From Nitrospira sp. UBA6909 (lineage in GTDB: Bacteria; Nitrospirota; Nitrospiria; Nitrospirales; Nitrospiraceae): 6,682 bases of DNA. Below are positions 1 to 5,264 of this stretch, one piece after another (positions within the stretch are counted from its first letter, which is position 1; each line of letters opens with the position of its first letter). The notes under the pieces are model-generated. The model did not search any database. It was not told the DNA's origin and saw only the letters and a program-made list of their open reading frames with translations. Position numbers and translations under genes: made by a program. The DNA lies in the NCBI GenBank assembly GCA_002451055.1, contig DKBD01000037.1:26777-33458 (forward strand), read 5' to 3'.

Positions 1-395
1 CTGATATGTTCGCCCAGGTGAGCCTCAGCCCGTTGTTTCAGTTCTTTCAGGATCATGGCGGAGATCTGCGGCGGTGAGTAGGTCTTCCCGTCCAGGTTGA
101 TGCGGATGACGCCTCCTTGTTCGGTTAAGGCATAGGGGAAGTAGGCCAACTCGCTCTGCACATCCTCAAGGGCTTTGCCCATGAACCGTTTCACCGAATA
201 GACCGTCCGGTTTGGGTTGCGGGTGAGATATTCCTTCGCCGCATCTCCGACGATCATACCATTATCCGTCATGGCTACGACGGAGGGGACCATTGCGCGT
301 CCATTGCGTCCGGGAATCACGCTGGGCATCCCGTTGTTCATGTACGCGATCAGCGAATTGGTGGTGCCTAGGTCGATGCCAACGATACGAGCCAT
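1..395 (-). CDS. hscA: Hsp70-type Fe-S assembly chaperone HscA, N-terminal part
   Basis: Partial gene: the ATG at 395-393 and the first 131 codons are in the window, and the rest runs off the left edge. The translation starts MARIVGIDLGTTNSLIAYMN, the phosphate-1 motif of the Hsp70/DnaK ATPase domain, followed by typical Hsp70 blocks such as VPSVVAM, VGDAAKEYL and VKRFMG. HscA is a specialised Hsp70 that binds the LPPVK loop of IscU and uses ATP hydrolysis, stimulated by HscB, to release the assembled cluster in the cytoplasm. The visible part alone cannot separate HscA from DnaK. The call rests on its position five bases after hscB in an isc operon. The ribosome binding site is weak (a GGAT about seven bases upstream), so translation is probably coupled to hscB. 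The substrate-binding domain is not visible. Confidence 0.82.
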   Translation of the reverse strand, partial: MARIVGIDLGTTNSLIAYMNNGMPSVIPGRNGRAMVPSVVAMTDNGMIVGDAAKEYLTRNPNRTVYSVKRFMGKALEDVQSELAYFPYALTEQGGVIRINLDGKTYSPPQISAMILKELKQRAEAHLGEHI

Positions 396-400
396 GTGGA

Positions 401-1126
401 TTATCCAATTGTCTCGACAAGGTCGTTCACGATGTTCTTGACGTAGGTCCGGTTGGAAAGAACGTCGCGCATGCGCTTGAGGAGGCGATCCCGTTCCACG
501 CGGGCCTGGCTACCGGCTTCGCCGCGGTCTTGGAGCGCATCCCAGTCGGCGAAGAGCCGCTGGAGTTGTTGTTCCATGTCTCGCTTGCGCTGTTCCAACG
601 CCTCCTGCTCGGTGATGAGCTGCGTGCGAAGCTGACGGCCTTCCGGGGACGCACGATCGCTGGCCCGGTACGCCTCGAGCGTCTCTTGCAGGCCGAGAAT
701 TTCCTCAAAGAGATCGGCCGGCGGCGTCGTGCGGATCTCTTTGACCGATCCTGCTTCCAGGTCGAGCAGATACTCGGCGCGCTGAATCGGATCACGGAGC
801 GTGCGATAGGCCGTGTTGAGAGTCGCTGCATTGCCGAGGCTGATGGCTTGCTCGGTCTGGCTCTTCTTCTGATAAAAGTCCGGATGAAATGCACGGCTCA
901 ATTCGTAGAACTTCGCTTCTAGCTTGTTCTGGTCGATGGTCAACCGACGGGGGAGCCCGAAACACGTGAAATAATCCGTTTCTTTCGAAACGGGCTGGAC
1001 CTTCACGCAGCGTTCGCAGAAATATTCCCCGGACATTTCGGACTGGCAGTGCCAGCACATGCTTCTGGCCATCTGAATGTCACGGGAGCCGGCACTGTGG
1101 GTGGAATGATCCATATGTGCTACCAT
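401..1126 (-). CDS. hscB: Co-chaperone HscB (Hsc20) with N-terminal CxxC/CxxC segment
   Basis: J-domain co-chaperone that delivers IscU to HscA and stimulates the HscA ATPase. Numbered from the ATG at 1126-1124 (241 residues), the N-terminus carries a four-cysteine pair CWHC (24-27) and CERC (37-40). A J-domain follows with the HPD motif at 81-83 in the context LSRAFHPDFYQ. The C-terminal helical region, rich in Glu, Gln and Arg, would be the IscU-binding three-helix part. E. coli HscB has about 171 residues and lacks the cysteine segment, whereas mitochondrial HSC20 has a similar zinc-binding one. Start choice: this ATG has GGAG three bases upstream, which is close but the best available. 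The frame is open to a GTG at 1147 (248 residues) with no ribosome binding site, and ATGs at 1114 and 1072 are alternatives. All keep the cysteine segment. It sits between iscA and hscA. Confidence 0.9.
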   Translation of the reverse strand: MVAHMDHSTHSAGSRDIQMARSMCWHCQSEMSGEYFCERCVKVQPVSKETDYFTCFGLPRRLTIDQNKLEAKFYELSRAFHPDFYQKKSQTEQAISLGNAATLNTAYRTLRDPIQRAEYLLDLEAGSVKEIRTTPPADLFEEILGLQETLEAYRASDRASPEGRQLRTQLITEQEALEQRKRDMEQQLQRLFADWDALQDRGEAGSQARVERDRLLKRMRDVLSNRTYVKNIVNDLVETIG

Positions 1127-1199
1127 TTTCTCCAACAAAACAGGCACAGCAGGAAGCCATGCCCAAAGTAAGGAAATAAGGACGTCTCGCCGAGGATCG

Positions 1200-1556
1200 T
1201 TAGGTTGAGAACGATTCTCCGCAGCCGCAGGTCTTGTTGGCGTTCGGGTTCACAAATTTGAAATTACCGCCCATGAGATCCTTGTGATAGTCGAGCCGTG
1301 TGCCTTGCAGATAGATCGCGCTCTTGGCGTCGATGATCACCTTGACTCCGTCAAACTCGAAAACCTGGTCATACTGCCCGATCTTGTCGTCGAAGTTGAT
1401 CGTATAGCTCAGCCCTGAGCAGCCGCCGCCCTTGACGCCGAGACGGAGCCCGCCGGCCTCGATGCCTTGCACATTGATGAGTCGCTTAATTTCCTTCAGC
1501 GCAGCCTCGCTCAAGGTGATGATCGGCTCCGGTGTTGTCGTGTCCGAGATGGTCAT
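1200..1556 (-). CDS. iscA: A-type iron-sulfur carrier protein IscA
   Basis: 118-residue protein of the HesB/IscA/SufA/ErpA family. These proteins bind iron or a [2Fe-2S]/[4Fe-4S] cluster and pass it to apo-proteins in the cytoplasm. The three family cysteines are present: Cys46 in GGGCSGLSY, and Cys110 and Cys112 in the C-terminal motif CGCGESF. Length is normal (E. coli IscA about 107 residues, ErpA about 114). An AGGA seven bases before the ATG at 1556-1554 supports the start. It lies 26 bp after iscU and about 73 bp before the chosen hscB start, in the position iscA holds in the E. coli operon. ErpA or SufA cannot be excluded by sequence motifs alone. The neighbours favour IscA. Confidence 0.93.
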   Translation of the reverse strand: MTISDTTTPEPIITLSEAALKEIKRLINVQGIEAGGLRLGVKGGGCSGLSYTINFDDKIGQYDQVFEFDGVKVIIDAKSAIYLQGTRLDYHKDLMGGNFKFVNPNANKTCGCGESFST

Positions 1557-1582
1557 GGTGGGTTCCTTTCTCCGCCGCGGGA

Positions 1583-1981
1583 TTACTTAGTCTCCTCCGT
1601 CTTGTCGCCCGTCTTCTTCTGATAGTCCGTCAGCGCAGCTTTGATGGCGTCTTCCGCCAGTACGGAACAATGAATCTTCACCGGCGGGAGGTTCAGCTCC
1701 TGCACGATGTCCGTGTTCTTGATGTTTCGGGCCTCCTCGATCGTTTTGCCTTTGAGCCATTCGGTGGCCAGGCTGGAGCTCGCGATTGCCGAGCCGCAGC
1801 CGAAGGTCTTGAACTTGGCGTCCACGATCGTATCGTTCTGCACCTTGATTTGAAGCTTCATGACGTCGCCGCATTCAGGAGCGCCGACCATTCCGGTGCC
1901 GATGCCCTCTTCGTCCTTCTTGAAGCTCCCCATGTTGCGGGGGTTGTTGAAATGATCGACCACTTTATTGCTGTATGCCAT
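1583..1981 (-). CDS. iscU: Iron-sulfur cluster assembly scaffold IscU
   Basis: 132-residue scaffold on which the [2Fe-2S] cluster is built from IscS-derived sulfur and iron. All key residues are visible: Cys37 and Asp39 in PECGDVM, Cys62 in TFGCGSAIASSS, and His104-Cys105 in KIHCSVLAEDA. LPPVK at 98-102 is the recognition loop for HscA. The N-terminus (MAYSNKVVDHFNNPRNMGSF) is the family signature of IscU and distinguishes it from the NifU C-terminal domain or SufU. The C-terminus ends in a short charged tail. An almost perfect Shine-Dalgarno (AGGAGG, five bases before the ATG) gives a confident start. It follows iscS after a 96-bp gap, longer than the other gaps in the operon, that contains a short tandem repeat. 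Confidence 0.97.
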   Translation of the reverse strand: MAYSNKVVDHFNNPRNMGSFKKDEEGIGTGMVGAPECGDVMKLQIKVQNDTIVDAKFKTFGCGSAIASSSLATEWLKGKTIEEARNIKNTDIVQELNLPPVKIHCSVLAEDAIKAALTDYQKKTGDKTEETK

Positions 1982-2031
1982 GATGACCTCCTGCTGTGTC
2001 GTGCTGTTCGTAAAGCGTCACCAGGTTCTCT

Positions 2032-2073
2032 GTTTCACGCCTTACATTTCACCGTTCGTGTTTCACGTCATTG
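2032..2073. repeat. Three degenerate 14-bp tandem units between iscU and iscS
   Basis: TTTCAC occurs at 2033, 2047 and 2061, exactly 14 bp apart. The first and third copies extend to GTTTCACG. The bases at 2060-2071, read on the minus strand, form ATGACGTGAAAC, which recurs exactly at 4411-4422 beside the inverted repeat near fdx. The tract fills part of the 96-bp iscU-iscS gap. It looks like a remnant of a dispersed intergenic repeat; no function can be assigned. Confidence 0.45.
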
Positions 2074-2077
2074 TTCT

Positions 2078-3295
2078 TCAGTGGGCGGCCCACTGAACGG
2101 ATTTCAAATCTACGCCTTCTTTGGCCATTTCATAGAGCGGAGACATTTCCCGCAATTTGGACACGATCTCAATGACTTTCTTGATCGTGTAGTCGATCTC
2201 CTCGTCAGTGTTGAACCGGCCAAGGCCGAAGCGGATCGACGAATGGGCGAGTTCCACGCCGACGCCGAGTGCGCGCAACACGTAGGAGGGCTCCAGCGTG
2301 GCCGATGTGCAGGCCGAGCCGGATGAGAGCGCGATGTCTTTCATGCCCATCAGCAACGATTCGCCTTCGACGTAGGCAAAAGAGATGTTCAGATTACCCG
2401 GCAGCCTGTCGGTGGGGTGGCCGTTCAAGTAGCTTTCTTCCAATCCATCCGTAATGGCTGCCTGGAGCCGGTTGCGCATCGCCGTGAGGCGCGCCGATTC
2501 CGCTTCCATTTCCTGCTCGCACAGCTCGCAGGCCTTGCCGAATCCGACGATCAAGGGGACAGGCAATGTGCCGGACCGCATGCCGCGTTCATGGCCGCCG
2601 CCGTCGATTTGCGCGACCAGCCGGACCCGAGGACTCTTCTTTCTGACATACAGTGCGCCGATTCCCTTGGGGCCGTAGATCTTGTGGGCTGAGAACGACA
2701 TGAGGTCGATGCCCATGGCCTGCACGTCGACGGGAATTTTCCCGACGCCTTGCGTGGCGTCGCAATGGAACAGAACGCCTTTCGCCTTTGCGATCTTTCC
2801 GATCTCCTGGATCGGATTGATCGTACCGATTTCATTGTTGGCCAGCATCACGGAAATCAGGATGGTTTTGTCCGTGATCGCATTCTGCACGTCTTCCGGA
2901 TTCACCATGCCGTATTTGTCGACCGGCAGGTAGGTGACCGTCGCCAAACCCTTGGCTTCAAGCGACTTAGCCGTGTCCAGTACGGCGCGATGTTCCGTGG
3001 ACGACGTGATGATATGCGTGCCTTTCTCTTTGTACATTTCCAGCACGCCCTTGATCGCAAGGTTGTCCGATTCCGTGGCTCCACTGGTGAAGATGATTTC
3101 CTTCGTGTCGGCTTTGATCAGCTTGGCGATCTGTTTGCGGGCCTGTTCCACCGCTTCTTCCGCCTCCCAGCCGAAGGCGTGGTTTCGGCTGGCGGCATTG
3201 CCGAATTTTTCGACAAAATACGGAAGCATGGCGTCCAGAACACGCGGATCCATCGGAGTGGTCGAATGGTTATCGAGGAAAATCGGAAGCTTCAT
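2078..3295 (-). CDS. iscS: Cysteine desulfurase IscS
   Basis: 405-residue PLP-dependent cysteine desulfurase (E. coli IscS is 404). It converts L-cysteine to L-alanine and carries the sulfur as a persulfide to IscU and other acceptors. The PLP lysine is Lys205 in [12 protein letters not shown]. The PLP-stacking histidine is His102 in SSTEHRAV. The persulfide cysteine is Cys329 in SSGSACTSA, on the long class I loop that separates IscS from SufS. The frame stays open upstream to 3430, but [20 protein letters not shown] is the family N-terminus, and AAGGAG lies seven bases before the ATG at 3295. That ATG overlaps the iscR stop as ATGA, so iscR and iscS are probably translationally coupled. The C-terminus ([11 protein letters not shown]) is the conserved IscU-contacting tail. 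Confidence 0.98.
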   Translation of the reverse strand: MKLPIFLDNHSTTPMDPRVLDAMLPYFVEKFGNAASRNHAFGWEAEEAVEQARKQIAKLIKADTKEIIFTSGATESDNLAIKGVLEMYKEKGTHIITSSTEHRAVLDTAKSLEAKGLATVTYLPVDKYGMVNPEDVQNAITDKTILISVMLANNEIGTINPIQEIGKIAKAKGVLFHCDATQGVGKIPVDVQAMGIDLMSFSAHKIYGPKGIGALYVRKKSPRVRLVAQIDGGGHERGMRSGTLPVPLIVGFGKACELCEQEMEAESARLTAMRNRLQAAITDGLEESYLNGHPTDRLPGNLNISFAYVEGESLLMGMKDIALSSGSACTSATLEPSYVLRALGVGVELAHSSIRFGLGRFNTDEEIDYTIKKVIEIVSKLREMSPLYEMAKEGVDLKSVQWAAH

Positions 3296-3765
3296 CGGTC
3301 GACTCCTTGTGATGACGGTGACTGAATCGTGATCAGCGGCGTACCGCTCATCATGTCTTGCAGGGTCATACTGTTGAGCAATTGGTAAATACTGTCTTGC
3401 ACCTTGAGCAGCGGCGTGCGGATGTTGCAATGCTCCCGTTGCATGCAGAAGTCACCGTCTTTTTCATGCAAACAGTCAGTGAGTCCCAACGGGCCTTCGA
3501 TGCTTTCAAGAATCTGGGCGATCGTAATTCGCTCCGCGCTCCGGGCGAGCAGGTATCCGCCCTTGGGGCCGTTATGACTTTCGATCATGCCGTTCTTGGA
3601 AAGAGCTTGAAGCACCTTCGCCAAAAGCTCCAACGGGATGTTGTATTCTTCGGCGATCTCCTTTGTATTGACGACACGGCCCGGTGTCACATCGCCGAAT
3701 TGGACACAGGCGATATGCTGGAGTGCCATCAGTGCGTAGTCGGCTTTTTTTGAGATCTTCAACAT
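3292..3765 (-). CDS. iscR: Rrf2-family iron-sulfur regulator IscR
   Basis: 157-residue winged-helix regulator and first gene of the isc operon. The N-terminal HTH region (about 1-75) includes [15 protein letters not shown] and the recognition/wing segment [21 protein letters not shown]. The cluster-binding cysteines are Cys98, Cys107 and Cys113. E. coli IscR has CX5CX5C with His107 as fourth ligand. Here the first gap is eight residues and no histidine sits three after the last cysteine (Arg116 there). His100 and His112 are nearby alternatives. By analogy the protein binds a [2Fe-2S] or other cluster and represses its own operon when clusters are sufficient. The ribosome binding site is weak, and the start is chosen from the conserved N-terminus. 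Two dyads upstream (3774-3790, 3806-3822) are likely binding sites. Other Fe-S Rrf2 types (NsrR-like) are possible, but the operon context favours IscR. Confidence 0.93.
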   Translation of the reverse strand: MLKISKKADYALMALQHIACVQFGDVTPGRVVNTKEIAEEYNIPLELLAKVLQALSKNGMIESHNGPKGGYLLARSAERITIAQILESIEGPLGLTDCLHEKDGDFCMQREHCNIRTPLLKVQDSIYQLLNSMTLQDMMSGTPLITIQSPSSQGVDR

Positions 3766-3770
3766 ATCTA

Positions 3771-3800
3771 TTGCCGATCAATATAATCGGAGACTATAAT
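3771..3800 (+). promoter_or_regulatory. Predicted sigma70-type promoter for fdx
   Basis: TTGCCG (3771-3776) is followed by an 18-bp spacer and a perfect TATAAT at 3795-3800. Transcription would start near 3807, leaving a leader of about 105 bases before the ferredoxin ATG. The -35 and spacer overlap operator A, and the start overlaps operator B. No experimental support is available. Confidence 0.5.
3774..3790. promoter_or_regulatory. Predicted IscR/Rrf2 operator A
   Basis: A 17-bp dyad, CCGAT-N7-ATCGG with perfect 5-bp arms, lies just upstream of iscR. It matches operator B at 14 of 17 positions. It overlaps the spacer of the predicted fdx promoter and the 5' leader of iscR. The half-site resembles the GACT/AGTC core of known IscR type 1 sites, but the assignment to IscR is inferred from position and symmetry only. 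Confidence 0.6.
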
Positions 3801-3805
3801 GATCT

Positions 3806-3822
3806 CCGATCAAAAAAGTCGG
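3806..3822. promoter_or_regulatory. Predicted IscR/Rrf2 operator B
   Basis: A second 17-bp copy, CCGAT-N7-GTCGG (one arm mismatch). Its centre is 32 bp from operator A, about three helical turns, so two dimers could sit on the same DNA face. It overlaps the predicted fdx transcription start and the likely start region or -35 of the iscR promoter, which suits repression of both genes. Function is inferred. Confidence 0.6.
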
Positions 3823-3826
3823 ATTA

Positions 3827-3856
3827 AACATACCATGTAGGTTTTAAGACTGTCAA
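3827..3856 (-). promoter_or_regulatory. Predicted sigma70-type promoter for the isc operon
   Basis: On the minus strand a consensus TTGACA (3856-3851), an 18-bp spacer and TATGTT (3832-3827) precede iscR. Transcription would start near 3820, inside operator B. A second candidate is CCGACT (3822-3817), 18 bp, TATAGT (3798-3793), whose -10 overlaps the fdx TATAAT. The sequence alone does not decide between them, and both would be covered by the operators. Confidence 0.45.
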
Positions 3857-3911
3857 CACCGGACCAAGCATCTTTGTTCAGGACGCCATAGAGCGAGAAA
3901 GGACTGAATCA

Positions 3912-4328
3912 ATGGGTGGGACAAATCCCTATATCGAGAAAGCCGAGTACGAACTTCCGAAAACTGCTTACGCGGTCACCTTTATTCAGCCGGACGGCGC
4001 AGTCACCAAAGTCTCGGTAGACCCCACAAAAATTCCGTATGGCCAGACAGGGCTTCCCGGCAGCATTCTCGATATCGCCATGGGGAACGGGGTGGATTTG
4101 GAACATGTATGTGGAGGGGTTTGCGCTTGCTCGACATGTCACGTCATGGTGAAGCAAGGGCTCGACAGTTGCAATGAAGGAACCGATGACGAATACGATC
4201 AGCTTGAAGAAGCCCCGATAACGACGCTGCAATCACGATTGGGTTGCCAATGTGTGCCCGATGGCACCAAAGACATCGTCGTTGAAATCCCAGCCGTGAA
4301 TAAGAATCTCGTCCGTGAAGGGCATTAA
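3912..4328 (+). CDS. fdx: ISC-type [2Fe-2S] ferredoxin
   Basis: 138-residue adrenodoxin-type ferredoxin, the electron donor for cluster formation on IscU and for reductive coupling to [4Fe-4S]. The ligand pattern CX5CX2CX35C is Cys67, Cys73, Cys76 and Cys112, in HVCGGVCACSTCHV and RLGCQC. This is the spacing of E. coli Fdx (Cys42, 48, 51, 87). Cys71 is also common in the family, and Cys114 is an additional cysteine. The protein is about 25 residues longer than E. coli Fdx, mainly at the N-terminus. AGGA eight bases before the ATG supports the start. It is divergent from iscR and shares its control region, rather than being the last gene of the operon as in E. coli. It is probably controlled together with isc. 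It converges on a reductase gene that may reduce it. Confidence 0.93.
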   Translation: MGGTNPYIEKAEYELPKTAYAVTFIQPDGAVTKVSVDPTKIPYGQTGLPGSILDIAMGNGVDLEHVCGGVCACSTCHVMVKQGLDSCNEGTDDEYDQLEEAPITTLQSRLGCQCVPDGTKDIVVEIPAVNKNLVREGH

Positions 4329-4341
4329 CCGGTGTGTCAAT

Positions 4342-4416
4342 CGTCATGCGCCGGTCGTCATTCGTTTCGAGTCTCGCCGTTGAACAAGAATTCCGAATGA
4401 CCAATGACGGATGACG
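4342..4416. repeat. Imperfect inverted repeat between convergent genes
   Basis: A 23-base arm at 4342-4364 pairs with 4394-4416 at 18 of 23 positions across a 29-base loop. The innermost eight pairs are perfect (GTCATTCG with CGAATGAC). The right arm also contains three ATGAC units at exact 7-bp spacing (4397, 4404, 4411). It lies between the 3' ends of fdx and the reductase gene. It could act as a bidirectional hairpin, though no T-run follows, so a classical intrinsic terminator is not shown. A REP-like dispersed element is the other reading. Confidence 0.5.
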
Positions 4417-4428
4417 TGAAACGGTCTT

Positions 4429-5127
4429 CTAGTCGTACATTTCCGTTTTGACTTCTTTTCGATCGTATCCCGCCTCGACGAAGTAATTCCGGAGGGGGCG
4501 CACGAATTGCTTTGTCCCGCAGAGCATGGGTATGAACTTGGGCATACCCTCGACCAGAGGGCGCAGCATGCTGATCGTGAATTCCACGGCCGACTCTTCG
4601 GTGGACGCCACGAGTGGAAGGTAACGAAACGAGGAGCGCGTCATGGCAAGTGAGAGAAGTTCATGGTGGTAGAGCAATTCGTTCTCCGCTGGACCGACGG
4701 CGATCAAGAGAGCACGGCTGGCCTCACGGGTGGCATACAGGGCTTTCAGCATGCACCGGATTGGAACAAGACCAGTGTGTCGGGCCACAAACAGCACCTC
4801 TCGGTCAAGCAGCCGCGGCAGCACGAAGTTGCCATAGGGGCCAGACAATAACAATGGATCCCCGGCCTTGAGTTGGTACAGATAGCCGGACCCCATTCCT
4901 CGCGGGACACGGTCGAAGACCAGGGTCAGCTCACCTGACGGCGAAGCCGGGGTTGCCATGGAATAGGCCCGATTGAGGGGTTGTTTGAGGCCGAGCGGTA
5001 GTTTCAGCGACACCCATTGGCCGGGCAGGAAAGCGAGTTTCTCAAACTTGGGAAGGATGATGAGTTGGCGGACGTTGGGGGTCAGATCGGTAGCGGAAAG
5101 CACCGTAGCCGACCGTGTAGGTTCCAT
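4429..5127 (-). CDS. Ferredoxin/flavodoxin reductase-like FAD/NAD(P)-binding oxidoreductase
   Basis: 232-residue protein of the ferredoxin-NADP reductase superfamily. The N-terminal FAD barrel (about 1-105) carries RAYS at 53-56, which binds the flavin, and GMGSGYLYQLKAGDPLLLSGPYGNF, typical of the family. The second half resembles the NAD(P) domain: FVARHTGLVPIRCML (113-127) aligns with the usual FIAGGTGIAPLRSML, and MLCGTKQFVR (201-210) with the late LCGPP motif. The GG of the nucleotide loop is replaced by RH, so pyridine nucleotide binding may be altered. There is no C-terminal cysteine cluster, which argues against PyrK, and no fused ferredoxin domain. A GGAGG five bases before the ATG fixes the start. 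It converges on fdx, so it may reduce that ferredoxin; this is inferred. The substrate is unknown. Confidence 0.8.
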   Translation of the reverse strand: MEPTRSATVLSATDLTPNVRQLIILPKFEKLAFLPGQWVSLKLPLGLKQPLNRAYSMATPASPSGELTLVFDRVPRGMGSGYLYQLKAGDPLLLSGPYGNFVLPRLLDREVLFVARHTGLVPIRCMLKALYATREASRALLIAVGPAENELLYHHELLSLAMTRSSFRYLPLVASTEESAVEFTISMLRPLVEGMPKFIPMLCGTKQFVRPLRNYFVEAGYDRKEVKTEMYD

Positions 5128-5198
5128 GATGACCTCCCTGCTGCGGTTTTCATATCAGAAGGCCGATCCGGAAGAAAGTGCCCTATCACTGCTGATCC

Positions 5199-5228
5199 TG
5201 TACAACTCTTTTCACAGCATGCTATAGA
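5199..5228 (+). promoter_or_regulatory. Possible sigma70-type promoter for gltX
   Basis: TGTACA (5199-5204), an 18-bp spacer and TATAGA (5223-5228) lie 36 bp before the gltX ATG. Both boxes deviate from consensus. The 137-bp region also has to hold the promoter of the divergent reductase gene, for which I see no convincing boxes. Confidence 0.3.
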
Positions 5229-5264
5229 GATGCCAACAGTCTCGATCAATCACCTGGATTCCGC

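Noticed and set aside
409..420. TTGTC-GA-GACAA dyad at the end of hscB
   Set aside because: The arms are five bases with a two-base centre inside coding sequence, too short for a hairpin and without a second copy.
293..922. Open plus-strand frame of 209 codons opposite hscB and the hscA start
   Set aside because: The minus-strand reading gives recognisable J-domain and Hsp70 sequence; the plus-strand protein is compositionally odd and has no motif.
1532..2326. Open plus-strand frame of 264 codons across iscU and iscS
   Set aside because: It lies antisense to well-supported iscU and iscS, shows no family motif, and is explained by high-GC coding DNA.
2750..3325. Open plus-strand frame of 191 codons opposite iscS
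   Set aside because: It is a mirror of the iscS coding frame with no independent support.
3296..3430. N-terminal extension of IscS by 45 residues
   Set aside because: The extra residues overlap iscR and are unlike any IscS N-terminus. The ATG at 3295 has a good ribosome binding site and the conserved start [14 protein letters not shown].
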